Assembly (NCBI RefSeq): GCF_020991415.1
Contig: NZ_JAJMOY010000001.1
Span: forward strand, 558,001-622,000
Direction of reading: 5' to 3'
DNA length: 64,000 nucleotides
DNA from: Flavobacterium sp. ENC
GTDB lineage: Bacteria > Bacteroidota > Bacteroidia > Flavobacteriales > Flavobacteriaceae
The translations under genes were made by a program, and so were the position numbers. The notes under the pieces were generated by a model, which saw only the letters and a list, made by a program, of their open reading frames with translations, searched no databases and was not told the origin of the DNA. Numbering within the stretch: position 1 is the stretch's first letter; each line of letters starts with the position of its first letter. This document shows, piece after piece, positions 12,301 through 20,008 of this stretch.

Positions 12301-12688
12301 AAAGAGCTTCCGGATAGGTCACAATGATCGCCGGTTTCTTGCGGGAATTAATCCGGTTTAGAACCTCAGCGCGAAGCAGTACATTGGCATTATCGGTTTC
12401 ATCTACCTGATACGGTCGGCGAAATGAGGCAGGATAAAATAAAACATCCTGTTCGCCAATCATTTGTTCGAGGTCATTCAGGTAATACGCCGCTTCTTCT
12501 TTATTGTCCAGTACAATTAAAAAAGGCAGTTCGGTTTTCTTAAAAACAGATCGGATTACAAAGGATACTGCAGATCCCAGCAAACCGCCAAGATGCATTT
12601 TTAGCTGGTTTTCTTCCAGTAAATTTGAGGCAATCTGCTGCGCTTTCGGCAGATTATCATATAGGGTATATAAGGCGTTTTTACTCAA
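9323..12688 (-). CDS. mfd: Transcription-repair coupling factor Mfd
   Basis: 1121 residues, the normal length. Mfd displaces RNA polymerase stalled at DNA damage and recruits UvrA. Visible parts: a UvrB-like N-terminal module (PYQVDETDN region), the CarD-like polymerase-interacting domain around residues 430-500 (GDYVTHIDHGIGKFGG), the RecG-like translocase with Walker A GDVGFGKTEV near 590, DEEQKFGV near 689 and TATPIPRTLQ, then QMRGRVGRS and the C-terminal TRCF domain. The start is a TTG: an in-frame stop lies at 12707-12709 and no ATG intervenes. This TTG overlaps the last codons of the upstream lipoprotein gene, whose stop is at 12681-12683, so translation is probably coupled. Confidence 0.96.
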   Translation of the reverse strand: MSKNALYTLYDNLPKAQQIASNLLEENQLKMHLGGLLGSAVSFVIRSVFKKTELPFLIVLDNKEEAAYYLNDLEQMIGEQDVLFYPASFRRPYQVDETDNANVLLRAEVLNRINSRKKPAIIVTYPEALFEKVVTRQQLDKNTLKVALNDKISIDFINEVLFEYEFKRVDFITEPGEFSVRGGIVDVFSFSNDHPYRIEFFGNEVDSIRSFDVETQLSVETHKKITIIPNVENKIFQENRESFLDYISEKTVLFIQNTDGLFSQLDKQFVRAEEAFGKLSGEIKHASPEQLFLNQASFIKRALDFSVVELASKPIFKTTKNFEFHIQPQPSFNKQFDLLLNNLSENHFNGYKNYLFCSNETQAKRFHDIFESLDEANSENIRKQYHTIVLPLYQGFIDEENQITAYTDHQIFERYHKFNIKNGYSKKQNITLKELTALSVGDYVTHIDHGIGKFGGLQKIQVEGKTQEAIKLVYADNDIVYVSIHSLHKISKYNGKDGTPPKIYKLGSNAWKILKQKTKARVKHIAFNLIQLYAKRRLEKGFQFAPDSYLQNELESSFIYEDTPDQTKSTQEVKADMESDRPMDRLVCGDVGFGKTEVAIRAAFKAVDNSKQVAILVPTTILAYQHYRTFTERLKDMPVSIGYLNRFRTAKQKAQTLKDLAEGKLDIVIGTHQLVNKNVVFKDLGLLIVDEEQKFGVNVKDKLKTIAANVDTLTLTATPIPRTLQFSLMAARDLSVITTPPPNRYPIETNVVGFNEEIIRDAISYEIQRNGQVFFINNRIENIKEVAGMIQRLVPNARVGIGHGQMEGAKLEELMLGFMNGDFDVLVATTIIESGLDVPNANTIFINNANNFGLSDLHQMRGRVGRSNKKAFCYFICPPYSSMTEDARKRIQALEQFSELGSGFNIAMKDLEIRGAGDLLGGEQSGFINEIGFDTYQKIMNEAIEELKENEFKDLYPEENDIETKEYVKDLQIDTDFELLFSDEYINNVTERLSLYNELGSVKNEAELVIFQNKLIDRFGPMPPRANALMNSIRIKWIATAVGIEKLVMKKGKMIGYFVSDQQSDYYQSKRFHKMIKFVQTHSNLCTMKEKQTPNGLRLLLTFENVKSTKRALELMEMLGE

Positions 12689-13289
12689 CTTTAGGTAAAT
12701 TTTGATCTAATGGCGGCGCCGAATTCGGAATCGCCCGCGTTGTATCTAACATTCTAAGGAAATCTGCTTCTCCTTCTTCTTTCGGGATTTTGGCTTTTTC
12801 GACCACTTTATCCATTTGTCTTTCCAGGGAAACTAATTCTTTATTGATTTCACCGATTAAAAAAATCACTTTTTTATCGGGAATCTGGTTCAGATGAATA
12901 AACAGGTCCATCATTTTAATTTTGGTGATCAAAATTGAAATTCTGCTTTTTATCTGTGGCTGATTGAATTGTCCCGGGATATTATTGTTTAAAAGCAGTG
13001 CTTTCCGGGCAATTGCAGTCGATTTTTTCTGAAATGCCCCAATCGTTTTCTTGGGTTTTTCGCCGATTTCTTTCAGAAAATCACGCCATTCTGTCCAGAC
13101 TGCTGCATTCTGCTCCGAGACTTCATTGATGGGTTCATCAATAAAAACCCAGCCCTTATTGATGTTATTAAAGATAACTTCCTTTTTTTTAGCTTCTTTT
13201 TCATACGCTGCAAGGCGTTTTTCATCTTCACCCTGACAGGAATTCAGTACAAAAATCAAAAGTAGAAAAAGAGATATTTTATATTTCAT
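12681..13289 (-). CDS. Uncharacterised lipoprotein overlapping mfd
   Basis: A 202-residue predicted lipoprotein with a short hydrophobic signal ending VLNS-C (Cys18), then a charged Glu/Lys-rich region. I do not recognise a domain. The body is largely helical in character, with repeated Lys/Glu heptad-like spacing and several Asn-Asn and Ile-rich stretches. The start at 13289 gives a compact signal peptide; an in-frame alternative four codons upstream (13301) is possible. Its 3' end overlaps the mfd start by 8 bp, so the two form one transcription unit. What links an envelope lipoprotein to mfd is unknown and may be only positional. Confidence 0.75.
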   Translation of the reverse strand: MKYKISLFLLLIFVLNSCQGEDEKRLAAYEKEAKKKEVIFNNINKGWVFIDEPINEVSEQNAAVWTEWRDFLKEIGEKPKKTIGAFQKKSTAIARKALLLNNNIPGQFNQPQIKSRISILITKIKMMDLFIHLNQIPDKKVIFLIGEINKELVSLERQMDKVVEKAKIPKEEGEADFLRMLDTTRAIPNSAPPLDQNLPKVE

Positions 13290-13387
13290 TTGGTAAAACA
13301 TTAAGCTACAAAGTTACAAAGTAAATTTACAATTACGAATTCTGATTTTGGTCATAAATTGCCCTGGCTATGGATTTTAAAAAGTTT

Positions 13388-13492
13388 GCCACGAATTTCT
13401 CTAATCTCCACGAATTATTTCAAGTTTGACCGCATAAATTTGTGTTAATTCGTGACCCGGAGCGATAGCGAACAGGCGAAGAAAATTCGTAG
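13388..13492. repeat. Palindromic repeat, family A, with an insertion in its right arm
   Basis: The left arm is GCCACGAATTTCTCTAATCT. The right arm AATTCGTG...AAAATTCGTAG is split by about 26 bp containing GAGCGATAGCGAACAGGCGA, absent from the other copies. It lies in the roughly 510-bp gene-free stretch between the mfd-side lipoprotein gene and the threonine dehydrogenase gene. Confidence 0.65.
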
Positions 13493-13525
13493 TAAAGAAA
13501 AAGCTGTAATCTGTGTCAGGAAAAT

Positions 13526-13672
13526 TTAAACGCAAAGCACGCAAAGCTTTTGATCTTGCAGTACGGTCAGAAAACGCAAAGTTCGCAAAGCTAGTTCAAC
13601 ACCAAGCTTTGCGAACTTTGCGTTTTTATAAAATGGCTTACTTTAAAAATCTTTGCGTGCTTTGCGGTTAAA
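13526..13672. repeat. Nested palindromic repeat, family B (CGCAAAG type)
   Basis: There are two nested inverted repeats. The inner arms AACGCAAAGTTCGCAAAGCT (from 13573) and AGCTTTGCGAACTTTGCGTT pair perfectly over a 12-nt loop. The outer arms AAACGCAAAGCACGCAAAG (13529-13547) and CTTTGCGTGCTTTGCGGTT pair around them. The same two-layer design recurs at 31036-31133 and near 37855-37968. The stretch from 13290 to 13772 holds no other recognisable element. Confidence 0.8.
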
Positions 13673-13772
13673 TAATTAAAAGCCTCAACGAAGAATAATC
13701 CAAAAAAGCATCTTTATCATTGTTAAATTTATAATTTCACCTCCGGAAAAGTAAAATTATTTGCGAAAACGT

Positions 13773-13781
13773 TATATTTGC
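13773..13781 (+). promoter_or_regulatory. Promoter -7 element of the threonine dehydrogenase gene
   Basis: TATATTTGC matches the Bacteroidota -7 consensus TAnnTTTG. No good -33 TTG is visible at the usual distance. It lies 19 bp upstream of the ATG at 13800 and downstream of a TTG at 13761 that would extend the frame, which argues for the ATG as start. Confidence 0.6.
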
Positions 13782-13799
13782 AATACTAAATCGAAACAA

Positions 13800-14738
13800 A
13801 TGAATCCAAAAATATTGATCATTGGGGCATGCGGTCAGATTGGGACTGAACTGACCCAAAAACTTCGCAAATTATACGGAACGGAAAATGTTATCGCTTC
13901 TGATATCCGAAAATTAAACACAGACGTCGTTAATTCCGGACCTTTTGAAGTGGTCAATGCTTTAGATTTCAATCAAATTGAACATCTTGTTGAAGTACAT
14001 AAGATTACGGATATTTATTTAATGGCGGCACTTTTGTCTGCTACGGCCGAAAAGAATCCGGCATTTGCCTGGGACCTGAATATGAACTCATTATTTCATG
14101 TTCTGAATCTGGCTAAAGCGAAGAAAATCCAAAAAATTTTCTGGCCCTCCAGTATTGCCGTTTTTGGCCCTACAACTCCAAAAGAAAATACGCCGCAATA
14201 TACCATAATGGAGCCTTCTACTGTTTACGGAATTAGTAAACAGGCAGGGGAAAGATGGTGCGAATATTACCATAATATTTATGGTGTTGACGTTCGAAGC
14301 ATCCGTTATCCGGGTTTAATCAGCTGGTCTACTCCTCCGGGCGGCGGAACTACCGATTATGCTGTTGATATTTTTTATAAAGCGATTGCCGATAAAAAAT
14401 ACGAATGCTTTTTATCATCAGAAACCAAAATGCCAATGATGTATATGGATGATGCTATTGAAGCGACTATCAATATCATGAAGGCTCCGGCGGAAGATAT
14501 TAAAATACACTCTTCTTATAATTTAGCTGCCATGAGTTTTACTCCAACTGAAATTGCTGCAGAGATCAAAAAACATATTCCTGAATTTGAGATTACGTAC
14601 AATCCGGATTTCCGTCAGAAAATTGCAGACAGCTGGCCTGCCAGTATCGATGATGCTGAGGCGAGAAAAGACTGGGGATGGCAACATACTTTTGATCTGG
14701 AATCGATGACTAAAGATATGCTGGAACATCTGGGGTAA
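13800..14738 (+). CDS. tdh: L-threonine 3-dehydrogenase, short-chain (SDR) type
   Basis: 312 residues. It oxidises L-threonine with NAD+ to 2-amino-3-ketobutyrate in the cytoplasm. The Rossmann motif GACGQIG is at residues 9-15 and the catalytic Tyr143-xxx-Lys147 pair is in YGISK, with Ser118/Ser119 in PSSIAVFG. The sequence closely resembles, from memory, the extended-SDR threonine dehydrogenase of Flavobacterium frigidimaris, including IRYPGLISWSTPPGGGTTDY and the C-terminal SWPASIDD. It is not the zinc-dependent MDR-type Tdh of E. coli. The start at 13800 is preferred because a -7 promoter element lies just upstream of it. It is monocistronic, ending in a strong terminator; no kbl (glycine C-acetyltransferase) gene is adjacent. 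Confidence 0.93.
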   Translation: MNPKILIIGACGQIGTELTQKLRKLYGTENVIASDIRKLNTDVVNSGPFEVVNALDFNQIEHLVEVHKITDIYLMAALLSATAEKNPAFAWDLNMNSLFHVLNLAKAKKIQKIFWPSSIAVFGPTTPKENTPQYTIMEPSTVYGISKQAGERWCEYYHNIYGVDVRSIRYPGLISWSTPPGGGTTDYAVDIFYKAIADKKYECFLSSETKMPMMYMDDAIEATINIMKAPAEDIKIHSSYNLAAMSFTPTEIAAEIKKHIPEFEITYNPDFRQKIADSWPASIDDAEARKDWGWQHTFDLESMTKDMLEHLG

Positions 14739-14759
14739 TTTAAAAAACCTTACTGTTTG

Positions 14760-14790
14760 AAGCGGATTATTTTAAAATAATCCGCTTTTT
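14760..14790 (+). terminator. Intrinsic terminator of tdh
   Basis: A perfect palindrome with arms AAGCGGATTATTTT / AAAATAATCCGCTT is followed by TTTTTC. It starts 21 bp after the tdh stop codon. Confidence 0.9.
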
Positions 14791-14839
14791 CTTTGTAAAA
14801 TATATTTTTCCGACAAATAGATAGCGCTATATAATTTCT

Positions 14840-14847
14840 TACTTTTG
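14840..14847 (+). promoter_or_regulatory. Putative -7 promoter element of the DUF418 gene
   Basis: TACTTTTG fits the TAnnTTTG consensus and lies 67 bp upstream of the start codon and 50 bp after the tdh terminator. There is no clear -33 TTG. Confidence 0.45.
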
Positions 14848-14914
14848 GCTGCGTTTAAATAATTTAGCTTTTATCTAAAATCATCAATCAAATCACAACA
14901 AAAATGTTAATCAA

Positions 14915-16114
14915 ATGACAAATTCTTATCATCCCATTGAACAAAGCAAAAGAACTGCTATTGTTGATATTCTCAGGGGCTGGGCGCTCTTAGGTGTTGC
15001 CATCGGAAATTATTCTGACTTTCTCTTTATCGGCGTCCCTCGCAAATTCAATCACAGTATTTTATCTGAAGTACTGATGACGTTTAACCGCTATTTTTTT
15101 GCAGCAAAATCCTGGACTTTACTGACACTTTTATTTGGCTACGGTTTTGCCATTTTAATTGATAATGTTGCCAGTAAAGGCAAAAACCCGGTCACTTTTT
15201 TTGCGTGGAGAATGATTTTACTTTTTGTACTTGCATTCATTAATTCATCTTTCTGGCTTGGCGATATCTTAAAAGATTATGCTTTTCTGGGACTTGTCAT
15301 GCTGTTGTTTTACAGATGTTCTGCTAAAACATTAGCCATAATTTCCGGCGTTCTTATTCTCACCATTCCTTTTGTAATGGCTTATGTAAACGGATATAAG
15401 GTCGAACACCCCGAAATTGCAACAAATCCGGAATATTTAAAATTGTTTCATTCCGGAAACTGGCTGGACTTTTTTAAATTTAATCTGCTTGCTTCCTTTT
15501 ACGAACAAATCATTATTCCGGGTTATGCTATTACAGCACATATTGTCATGTTTGCCTGTATGCTTTTTGGATTCTTACTTCAGAAGATAAACTTTTTTAA
15601 TCATTTACACGAACTGAAAAAATTGTTAAACCGTGTACTTTGGATCAGTTTGGCTATAGCCGTAATTATTGGAGTATGCTTTAACCTGATCATTTTCTAT
15701 AAGGAAGTGGCTATTTTCAAAATCTTTCACCCGCTTTACTGGCTGGTTCTTAGTACTATGATTTTTATAGCCACAGGAATTTCCCAGTTGTACATTAATG
15801 GGAAACTCAAAACCATTTTCAGTTATTTTAGTGCCGGAGGAAAAATGACATTGACCAATTATATCGTTCAAAATATTTTAGCAGCTTTTATCTTTTCGGG
15901 AATTGGTCTGGGAATTGGAGATTCAATGCCCTACTGGTTTTACTTTTCCCTGGCAGTTTTTATTTTTATTGTCCAGCTGTTTATAAGCAAATGGTGGCTG
16001 TCCAGATACAATTATGGCCCAATTGAATGGTTATGGCGATCTGCCAGCTATCGAAAAGTATTCCCGTTTAAGAAAACAGAAGCGGTTGTTACTCCGGAAG
16101 TAAAAACAATATAA
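14915..16114 (+). CDS. DUF418 family inner-membrane protein
   Basis: A 399-residue polytopic membrane protein with about 8-10 hydrophobic segments. The family hallmarks are clear: DILRGWALLGVAIGNY at the N-terminus and, at the C-terminal DUF418 domain, GGKMTLTNYIVQN followed by YGPIEWLWRSASY. The family (E. coli YeiB) is predicted to be a transporter or acyltransferase-like membrane protein, but no activity is established. It is monocistronic, with its own promoter element upstream and a bidirectional terminator downstream shared with the convergent aminopeptidase gene. Confidence 0.88.
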   Translation: MTNSYHPIEQSKRTAIVDILRGWALLGVAIGNYSDFLFIGVPRKFNHSILSEVLMTFNRYFFAAKSWTLLTLLFGYGFAILIDNVASKGKNPVTFFAWRMILLFVLAFINSSFWLGDILKDYAFLGLVMLLFYRCSAKTLAIISGVLILTIPFVMAYVNGYKVEHPEIATNPEYLKLFHSGNWLDFFKFNLLASFYEQIIIPGYAITAHIVMFACMLFGFLLQKINFFNHLHELKKLLNRVLWISLAIAVIIGVCFNLIIFYKEVAIFKIFHPLYWLVLSTMIFIATGISQLYINGKLKTIFSYFSAGGKMTLTNYIVQNILAAFIFSGIGLGIGDSMPYWFYFSLAVFIFIVQLFISKWWLSRYNYGPIEWLWRSASYRKVFPFKKTEAVVTPEVKTI

Positions 16115-16139
16115 GCAATCCGGATAAATTTGAAAAAAG

Positions 16140-16174
16140 AAAAAGCCCTTAAAGTGATTTAAGGGCTTTTTCTT
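16140..16174. terminator. Bidirectional terminator between the DUF418 and M1 peptidase genes
   Basis: A perfect 14-bp stem AAAAAGCCCTTAAA / TTTAAGGGCTTTTT with a GTGA loop. A-rich and T-rich flanks on both sides let it act on either strand. Confidence 0.9.
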
Positions 16175-16189
16175 TACAGGTTGTTTTTA

Positions 16190-18076
16190 TTACTTCACCT
16201 CATAAACATTATTAACAGCTTTCACATCAGCCATTAATCCGCTTGGGTCAATAGTGATTTTTTTGATGGCTGTTTTGTTTTTTTCTATTGTAAAACTATA
16301 GTTGGATTGCGCCCAGGCCCAGTCGTCCAAAACGGTTCTTTTTACGTTTGGATTTGGATTTGGCTTGATGAAATTCATCATTCTTAACGGAATGTAAAAA
16401 CTTTCCGAAGTCCCATCCGTATATTCAACTGTCAAATCAATCGGCATTGGCATTCTTCCGATTCTTTCTAAACTAACGGTTGTTTTTCCTGCGTTATCAG
16501 CGACGTCTTTAATTCCGTAATCAATAGTATTGGCGGTTTGAGTCCAGTCCACCAAATACCAGTCCAATTCTGCACCGGAAACTCTTTCAGCTGTTCTTTT
16601 GATATCATTCGGAGAAGGATGTTTGAATTTGAAATCGCTGTAATATCTTTTTAAAGTCGCGTCCAGATTCTCCTGTCCAATTACATACACTAACTGCGAA
16701 AGGAAAATACTTCCTTTTACATAAGAAGAGATGCTGTAAGGTCTGTTTTCATCATAACGATCACCATGAGTCGTTTGTGGCTGCTCTTTTCCTGACGAAA
16801 CCAGGCTGTAATAGGCGTTATAGTTTCCTTTAAACGGATTGGCTACTTTTTTATCTCCTGCCAGTTCATTCAATGCGCTGTCTTCGATATACGTTGTAAA
16901 ACCTTCATCCATCCACGGGTGTTTTGATTCGTTTGAGGCCAGGATATGCTGGAACCAGGAATGCCCAAGTTCGTGCGTAGCAGTTCCTAAAATCCCTTCA
17001 AGAGTTCCGTTTCCTAACATCAAAGTACACATGGCATATTCCATTCCGCCATCTCCACCCTGAATAAAAGAATATTGTTTGTACGGATATGCTCCGACTT
17101 TATGATTGTAATAATCCATTACTTTCACCATCAATGGCTCCAGTTTTTTCCAGTTTTCAGCTACTTTCGGAGTGTTTTTATAGAAGAAATGCAAATCGAC
17201 ATCGTTTGGTCCTTTTACAATATCATGTGCATAGTCTTTGTCTGCCGCCCAGGTAAAATCGTGAACGTTTGGTGCAATAAAATGCCATGTTAAAGTCTTT
17301 GTCTTTTTAGGATATGTAACCGTTACACCTGCATCCTGATACCCGTGACCTATTTCGTTTTTATCCTGCAAATATCCGGAACCGCCAATTGTATAAGCTG
17401 CGTCGATTGTAATTTTCACATCGAAATTTCCCCAAACACCATGAAATTCACGGGCAATATAAGGGTCTGCATGCCATCCTTCGAAATCAAATTCGGCTAA
17501 CTTAGGATACCATTGTGACATTGATAATTCTATTCCTTCCGAATTATTTCTTCCCGAACGACGAATCTGAACCGGAACCTGACCGTCAAAATCTAACGTA
17601 AAAGTCGTTTTTGAATTTGGCAAAATTGGTTTGGCCAAAGTGACCTCCAGGATGGTTCCTGAAGTTCTTGTCTGCGCGGTTGCACCATCTTGTTTGAAAT
17701 TAGTGATTTTTAGGAACCCTGTTTCATTCGGCTTTAAAGTTTCAATTCGGCTTTGCTTTGTTTCTTTGCCATCAGCCCCTTTTACTTTAGTCACCATTCT
17801 TCCGTCCGGATCTTTTATAGTATGCAAACGTGCGTCCATTTCACTTCCCGGCTGAAAAGCATTTGGATATAAATGATAAAATACTTTTTTTAATGTATCA
17901 GCAGAATTGTTGGTGTACACCAATTCCTGTTTTCCCTTATACTGATAGTTTTTCACATCCATCGAAACCTCCATTTTATAGTCGGCATGTTGCTGCCAGT
18001 ACGGAGTGTTTTGGGCAAAAGCAGCGTTTAAACCAAAACTCAGAAAAGAAAGTAGAATAATTTTTTGCATCTTCAT
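16190..18076 (-). CDS. M1 family zinc aminopeptidase, exported
   Basis: 628 residues with a signal peptide ending AAFAQ near residue 22. Zinc ligands: HELGH at 368-372 and Glu391 in DEGFTTY, exactly the HExxH-x18-E spacing of family M1. The substrate-binding GxMEN motif reads GGMEYAM (344-350), a common variant in secreted Bacteroidota M1 enzymes. The N-terminal beta-domain is followed by the thermolysin-like domain, and the large ERAP/APN C-terminal helical domain is missing, as in short bacterial members. It probably removes N-terminal residues from peptides in the periplasm. It lies downstream of the subtilase gene, separated by that gene's terminator, and may depend on readthrough since no clear promoter is visible in the 56-bp gap. 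Confidence 0.9.
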   Translation of the reverse strand: MKMQKIILLSFLSFGLNAAFAQNTPYWQQHADYKMEVSMDVKNYQYKGKQELVYTNNSADTLKKVFYHLYPNAFQPGSEMDARLHTIKDPDGRMVTKVKGADGKETKQSRIETLKPNETGFLKITNFKQDGATAQTRTSGTILEVTLAKPILPNSKTTFTLDFDGQVPVQIRRSGRNNSEGIELSMSQWYPKLAEFDFEGWHADPYIAREFHGVWGNFDVKITIDAAYTIGGSGYLQDKNEIGHGYQDAGVTVTYPKKTKTLTWHFIAPNVHDFTWAADKDYAHDIVKGPNDVDLHFFYKNTPKVAENWKKLEPLMVKVMDYYNHKVGAYPYKQYSFIQGGDGGMEYAMCTLMLGNGTLEGILGTATHELGHSWFQHILASNESKHPWMDEGFTTYIEDSALNELAGDKKVANPFKGNYNAYYSLVSSGKEQPQTTHGDRYDENRPYSISSYVKGSIFLSQLVYVIGQENLDATLKRYYSDFKFKHPSPNDIKRTAERVSGAELDWYLVDWTQTANTIDYGIKDVADNAGKTTVSLERIGRMPMPIDLTVEYTDGTSESFYIPLRMMNFIKPNPNPNVKRTVLDDWAWAQSNYSFTIEKNKTAIKKITIDPSGLMADVKAVNNVYEVK

Positions 18077-18081
18077 TTAAA

Positions 18082-18112
18082 TAAAAAAATGGAAGAGTGT
18101 TCACTCTTCCAT
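18082..18112 (-). terminator. Intrinsic terminator of the subtilase gene
   Basis: The 24-bp perfect palindrome GGAAGAGTGTTCACTCTTCC plus two flanking bases each side is followed, read on the minus strand, by ATTTTTTTAT. It lies between the subtilase stop and the M1 start, so expression of the latter could be attenuated. Confidence 0.85.
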
Positions 18113-18132
18113 CGGATTAGTAATTTATTTTT

Positions 18133-19767
18133 TTATTTTTTTGACATTTTTTCAGCCATCAATAAAGCATTATAAGCGTTTACCATTTTACCCGTCTTAG
18201 ACGATTCCGAAGAAGAAACAGGTGCCGGTTTTTCATTTGGATTTGGATTTTCACCCAAAACTACCTGGGCAGGAAGCAAAACTCCGGAATCCATCAGGAT
18301 GTGTTTTACCTGTGAAGCTTTCAGTTTCGGATAATAAGAACGAATAAGGGCCGCAACTCCGGCTGCATTAGGCGAAGCCATGGAAGTTCCCTGCAAATAT
18401 TTGTATTTGTTGTTTGGCACTGTGGCGTAGATTTCTTCTCCCGGAGCAAAAACATCAACGTTTATTTTTCCAAAGTTCGAAAATCCCGCTACTACATTTT
18501 CGCCATAGGCTTTATTGATCGCACCAATTGTAAGCACGTTATCCGCAAATTCTTTGATATTATCTTCCGCATCATTAGGAAAATTGATATTCTTTGTCTC
18601 ATCAATGTTAGAACCGTCATTACCTGCAGCATGCACAATTAAGACATCTTTCTTAGCAGCATATTTTATCGCCTCATACACCCATTGTTTGTGTGGGGAA
18701 AAGCTTTTTCCGAAACTTCCGTTGATTACTTTGGCACCATTGTCAACTGCGTAACGAATTGCCAATGCGATATCTTTATCGTATTCATCTCCATCAGGAA
18801 CGGCTCTTACCGTAAGGATTTCAACATTGTTGGTGATACCGTCTCCACCTAAATCATTATGGCGGATCTGTGCAATAATTCCGGCAACGTGAGTGCCGTG
18901 AAGTGCTTTTTCTTTGTCCGGACCAAAAACAATATTATTCCCATAATGGTTGTTTTTGATATCATCAGGATTATCTCCTACGATTTTTCTTCCGTCGTAT
19001 TCTTTGTTTAAGTTGTAGTTTAACTGATCGTAAACCTGTTCACTATAATCCTTCAGTTCAGCTTCAGGATCAAAAGTTGGCCCTGCATTAGTAAAAATCT
19101 GCGTCATGATTTTTTTACTTTGCACGACTTTTGGATCTGTTGAAGTAACTGCAGCCAAATCCTCCAGTTTGTAGGTTGTTTTATTCAGCTCTTTTTTAAT
19201 CGTATTGTGCACATCCAGTAAAAAATCAACTTCTTGTTTGTCTTGTAAAGCCTTTTCGTATTTTTCGTTGTACTGTGCCAGAGCATTTTTGTATTCAGCA
19301 GATCCGTTGTCTCCTTTTTTAACGAGACGGGTCATTTCAAGGTTTTCATGAACGGCATCTCCAAGAAAATTCCATCCATGGACATCATCGATAAAACCGT
19401 TTTTATCGTCGTCGATTCCATTACCCGGAACTTCCTTAGCATTGGTCCAGATCATTCCCTGCAAATCCGGATGCTCAATATCTACACCGGAATCTACAAT
19501 TCCTACAATCACTTTTTGCCCTTTCTTTCCTTGCAATAATTCAGCATAGGCTTTATCAACGCTCATTCCGGGAATCGTATCTTTTACCAGATCCAGATGA
19601 CTCCATCTTTTTAAATCGTTTTCTGTAACCGGGGCTTTTTTTACAATCACCAAAGGTACTGTGATTGCTTCTTTAGGCGCTGAAGTTTGTGCTTGCAAAG
19701 TTGCGCCTCCACCTGCTAAGACAAGCAATGCAAAAGCAGATAGAGTATTTAGTTTTATAGGATTCAT
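18133..19767 (-). CDS. Subtilisin-like serine protease (S8), exported
   Basis: 544 residues with a signal peptide to about residue 27 (ATLQAQ). The catalytic triad is Asp92 (GIVDSGVDIEHPDL), His290 (HGTHVAGI) and Ser462 (GTSMASPNAAG), with oxyanion Asn383 in AAGND. The Asp-to-His distance is 198 residues, far longer than the roughly 30 in subtilisin. The extra segment (about 130-280) is Lys/Glu-rich and looks helical. There is no C-terminal sorting domain, so the protein is probably periplasmic or released otherwise. It is transcribed divergently from the LRR gene and ends in a strong terminator. Confidence 0.92.
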   Translation of the reverse strand: MNPIKLNTLSAFALLVLAGGGATLQAQTSAPKEAITVPLVIVKKAPVTENDLKRWSHLDLVKDTIPGMSVDKAYAELLQGKKGQKVIVGIVDSGVDIEHPDLQGMIWTNAKEVPGNGIDDDKNGFIDDVHGWNFLGDAVHENLEMTRLVKKGDNGSAEYKNALAQYNEKYEKALQDKQEVDFLLDVHNTIKKELNKTTYKLEDLAAVTSTDPKVVQSKKIMTQIFTNAGPTFDPEAELKDYSEQVYDQLNYNLNKEYDGRKIVGDNPDDIKNNHYGNNIVFGPDKEKALHGTHVAGIIAQIRHNDLGGDGITNNVEILTVRAVPDGDEYDKDIALAIRYAVDNGAKVINGSFGKSFSPHKQWVYEAIKYAAKKDVLIVHAAGNDGSNIDETKNINFPNDAEDNIKEFADNVLTIGAINKAYGENVVAGFSNFGKINVDVFAPGEEIYATVPNNKYKYLQGTSMASPNAAGVAALIRSYYPKLKASQVKHILMDSGVLLPAQVVLGENPNPNEKPAPVSSSESSKTGKMVNAYNALLMAEKMSKK

Positions 19768-20008
19768 GTATATAATTTTAATGTGTAAAGTTAAAAGTTG
19801 CGACTAAATTATGCTTTTTTGTTACAAAAAACTAACCATTAACACTGCGTTAAGATTTTTTAGCTGTCAGCAATTTAACAGAACGTTATTTTTTTGCCCT
19901 TTTGGTGTTATTTTTCAAAAAAATATATTATAAATTAATACGGGTTCCCGTAATAAAACTACAATTGTAATTTGTATACTTGCACTTCCAAAATCCTTAA
20001 TTCAATCT

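Noticed and set aside
13761-13800. TTG extension of the threonine dehydrogenase
   Set aside because: The -7 promoter element lies within the extension and the ATG at 13800 gives the usual N-terminus.
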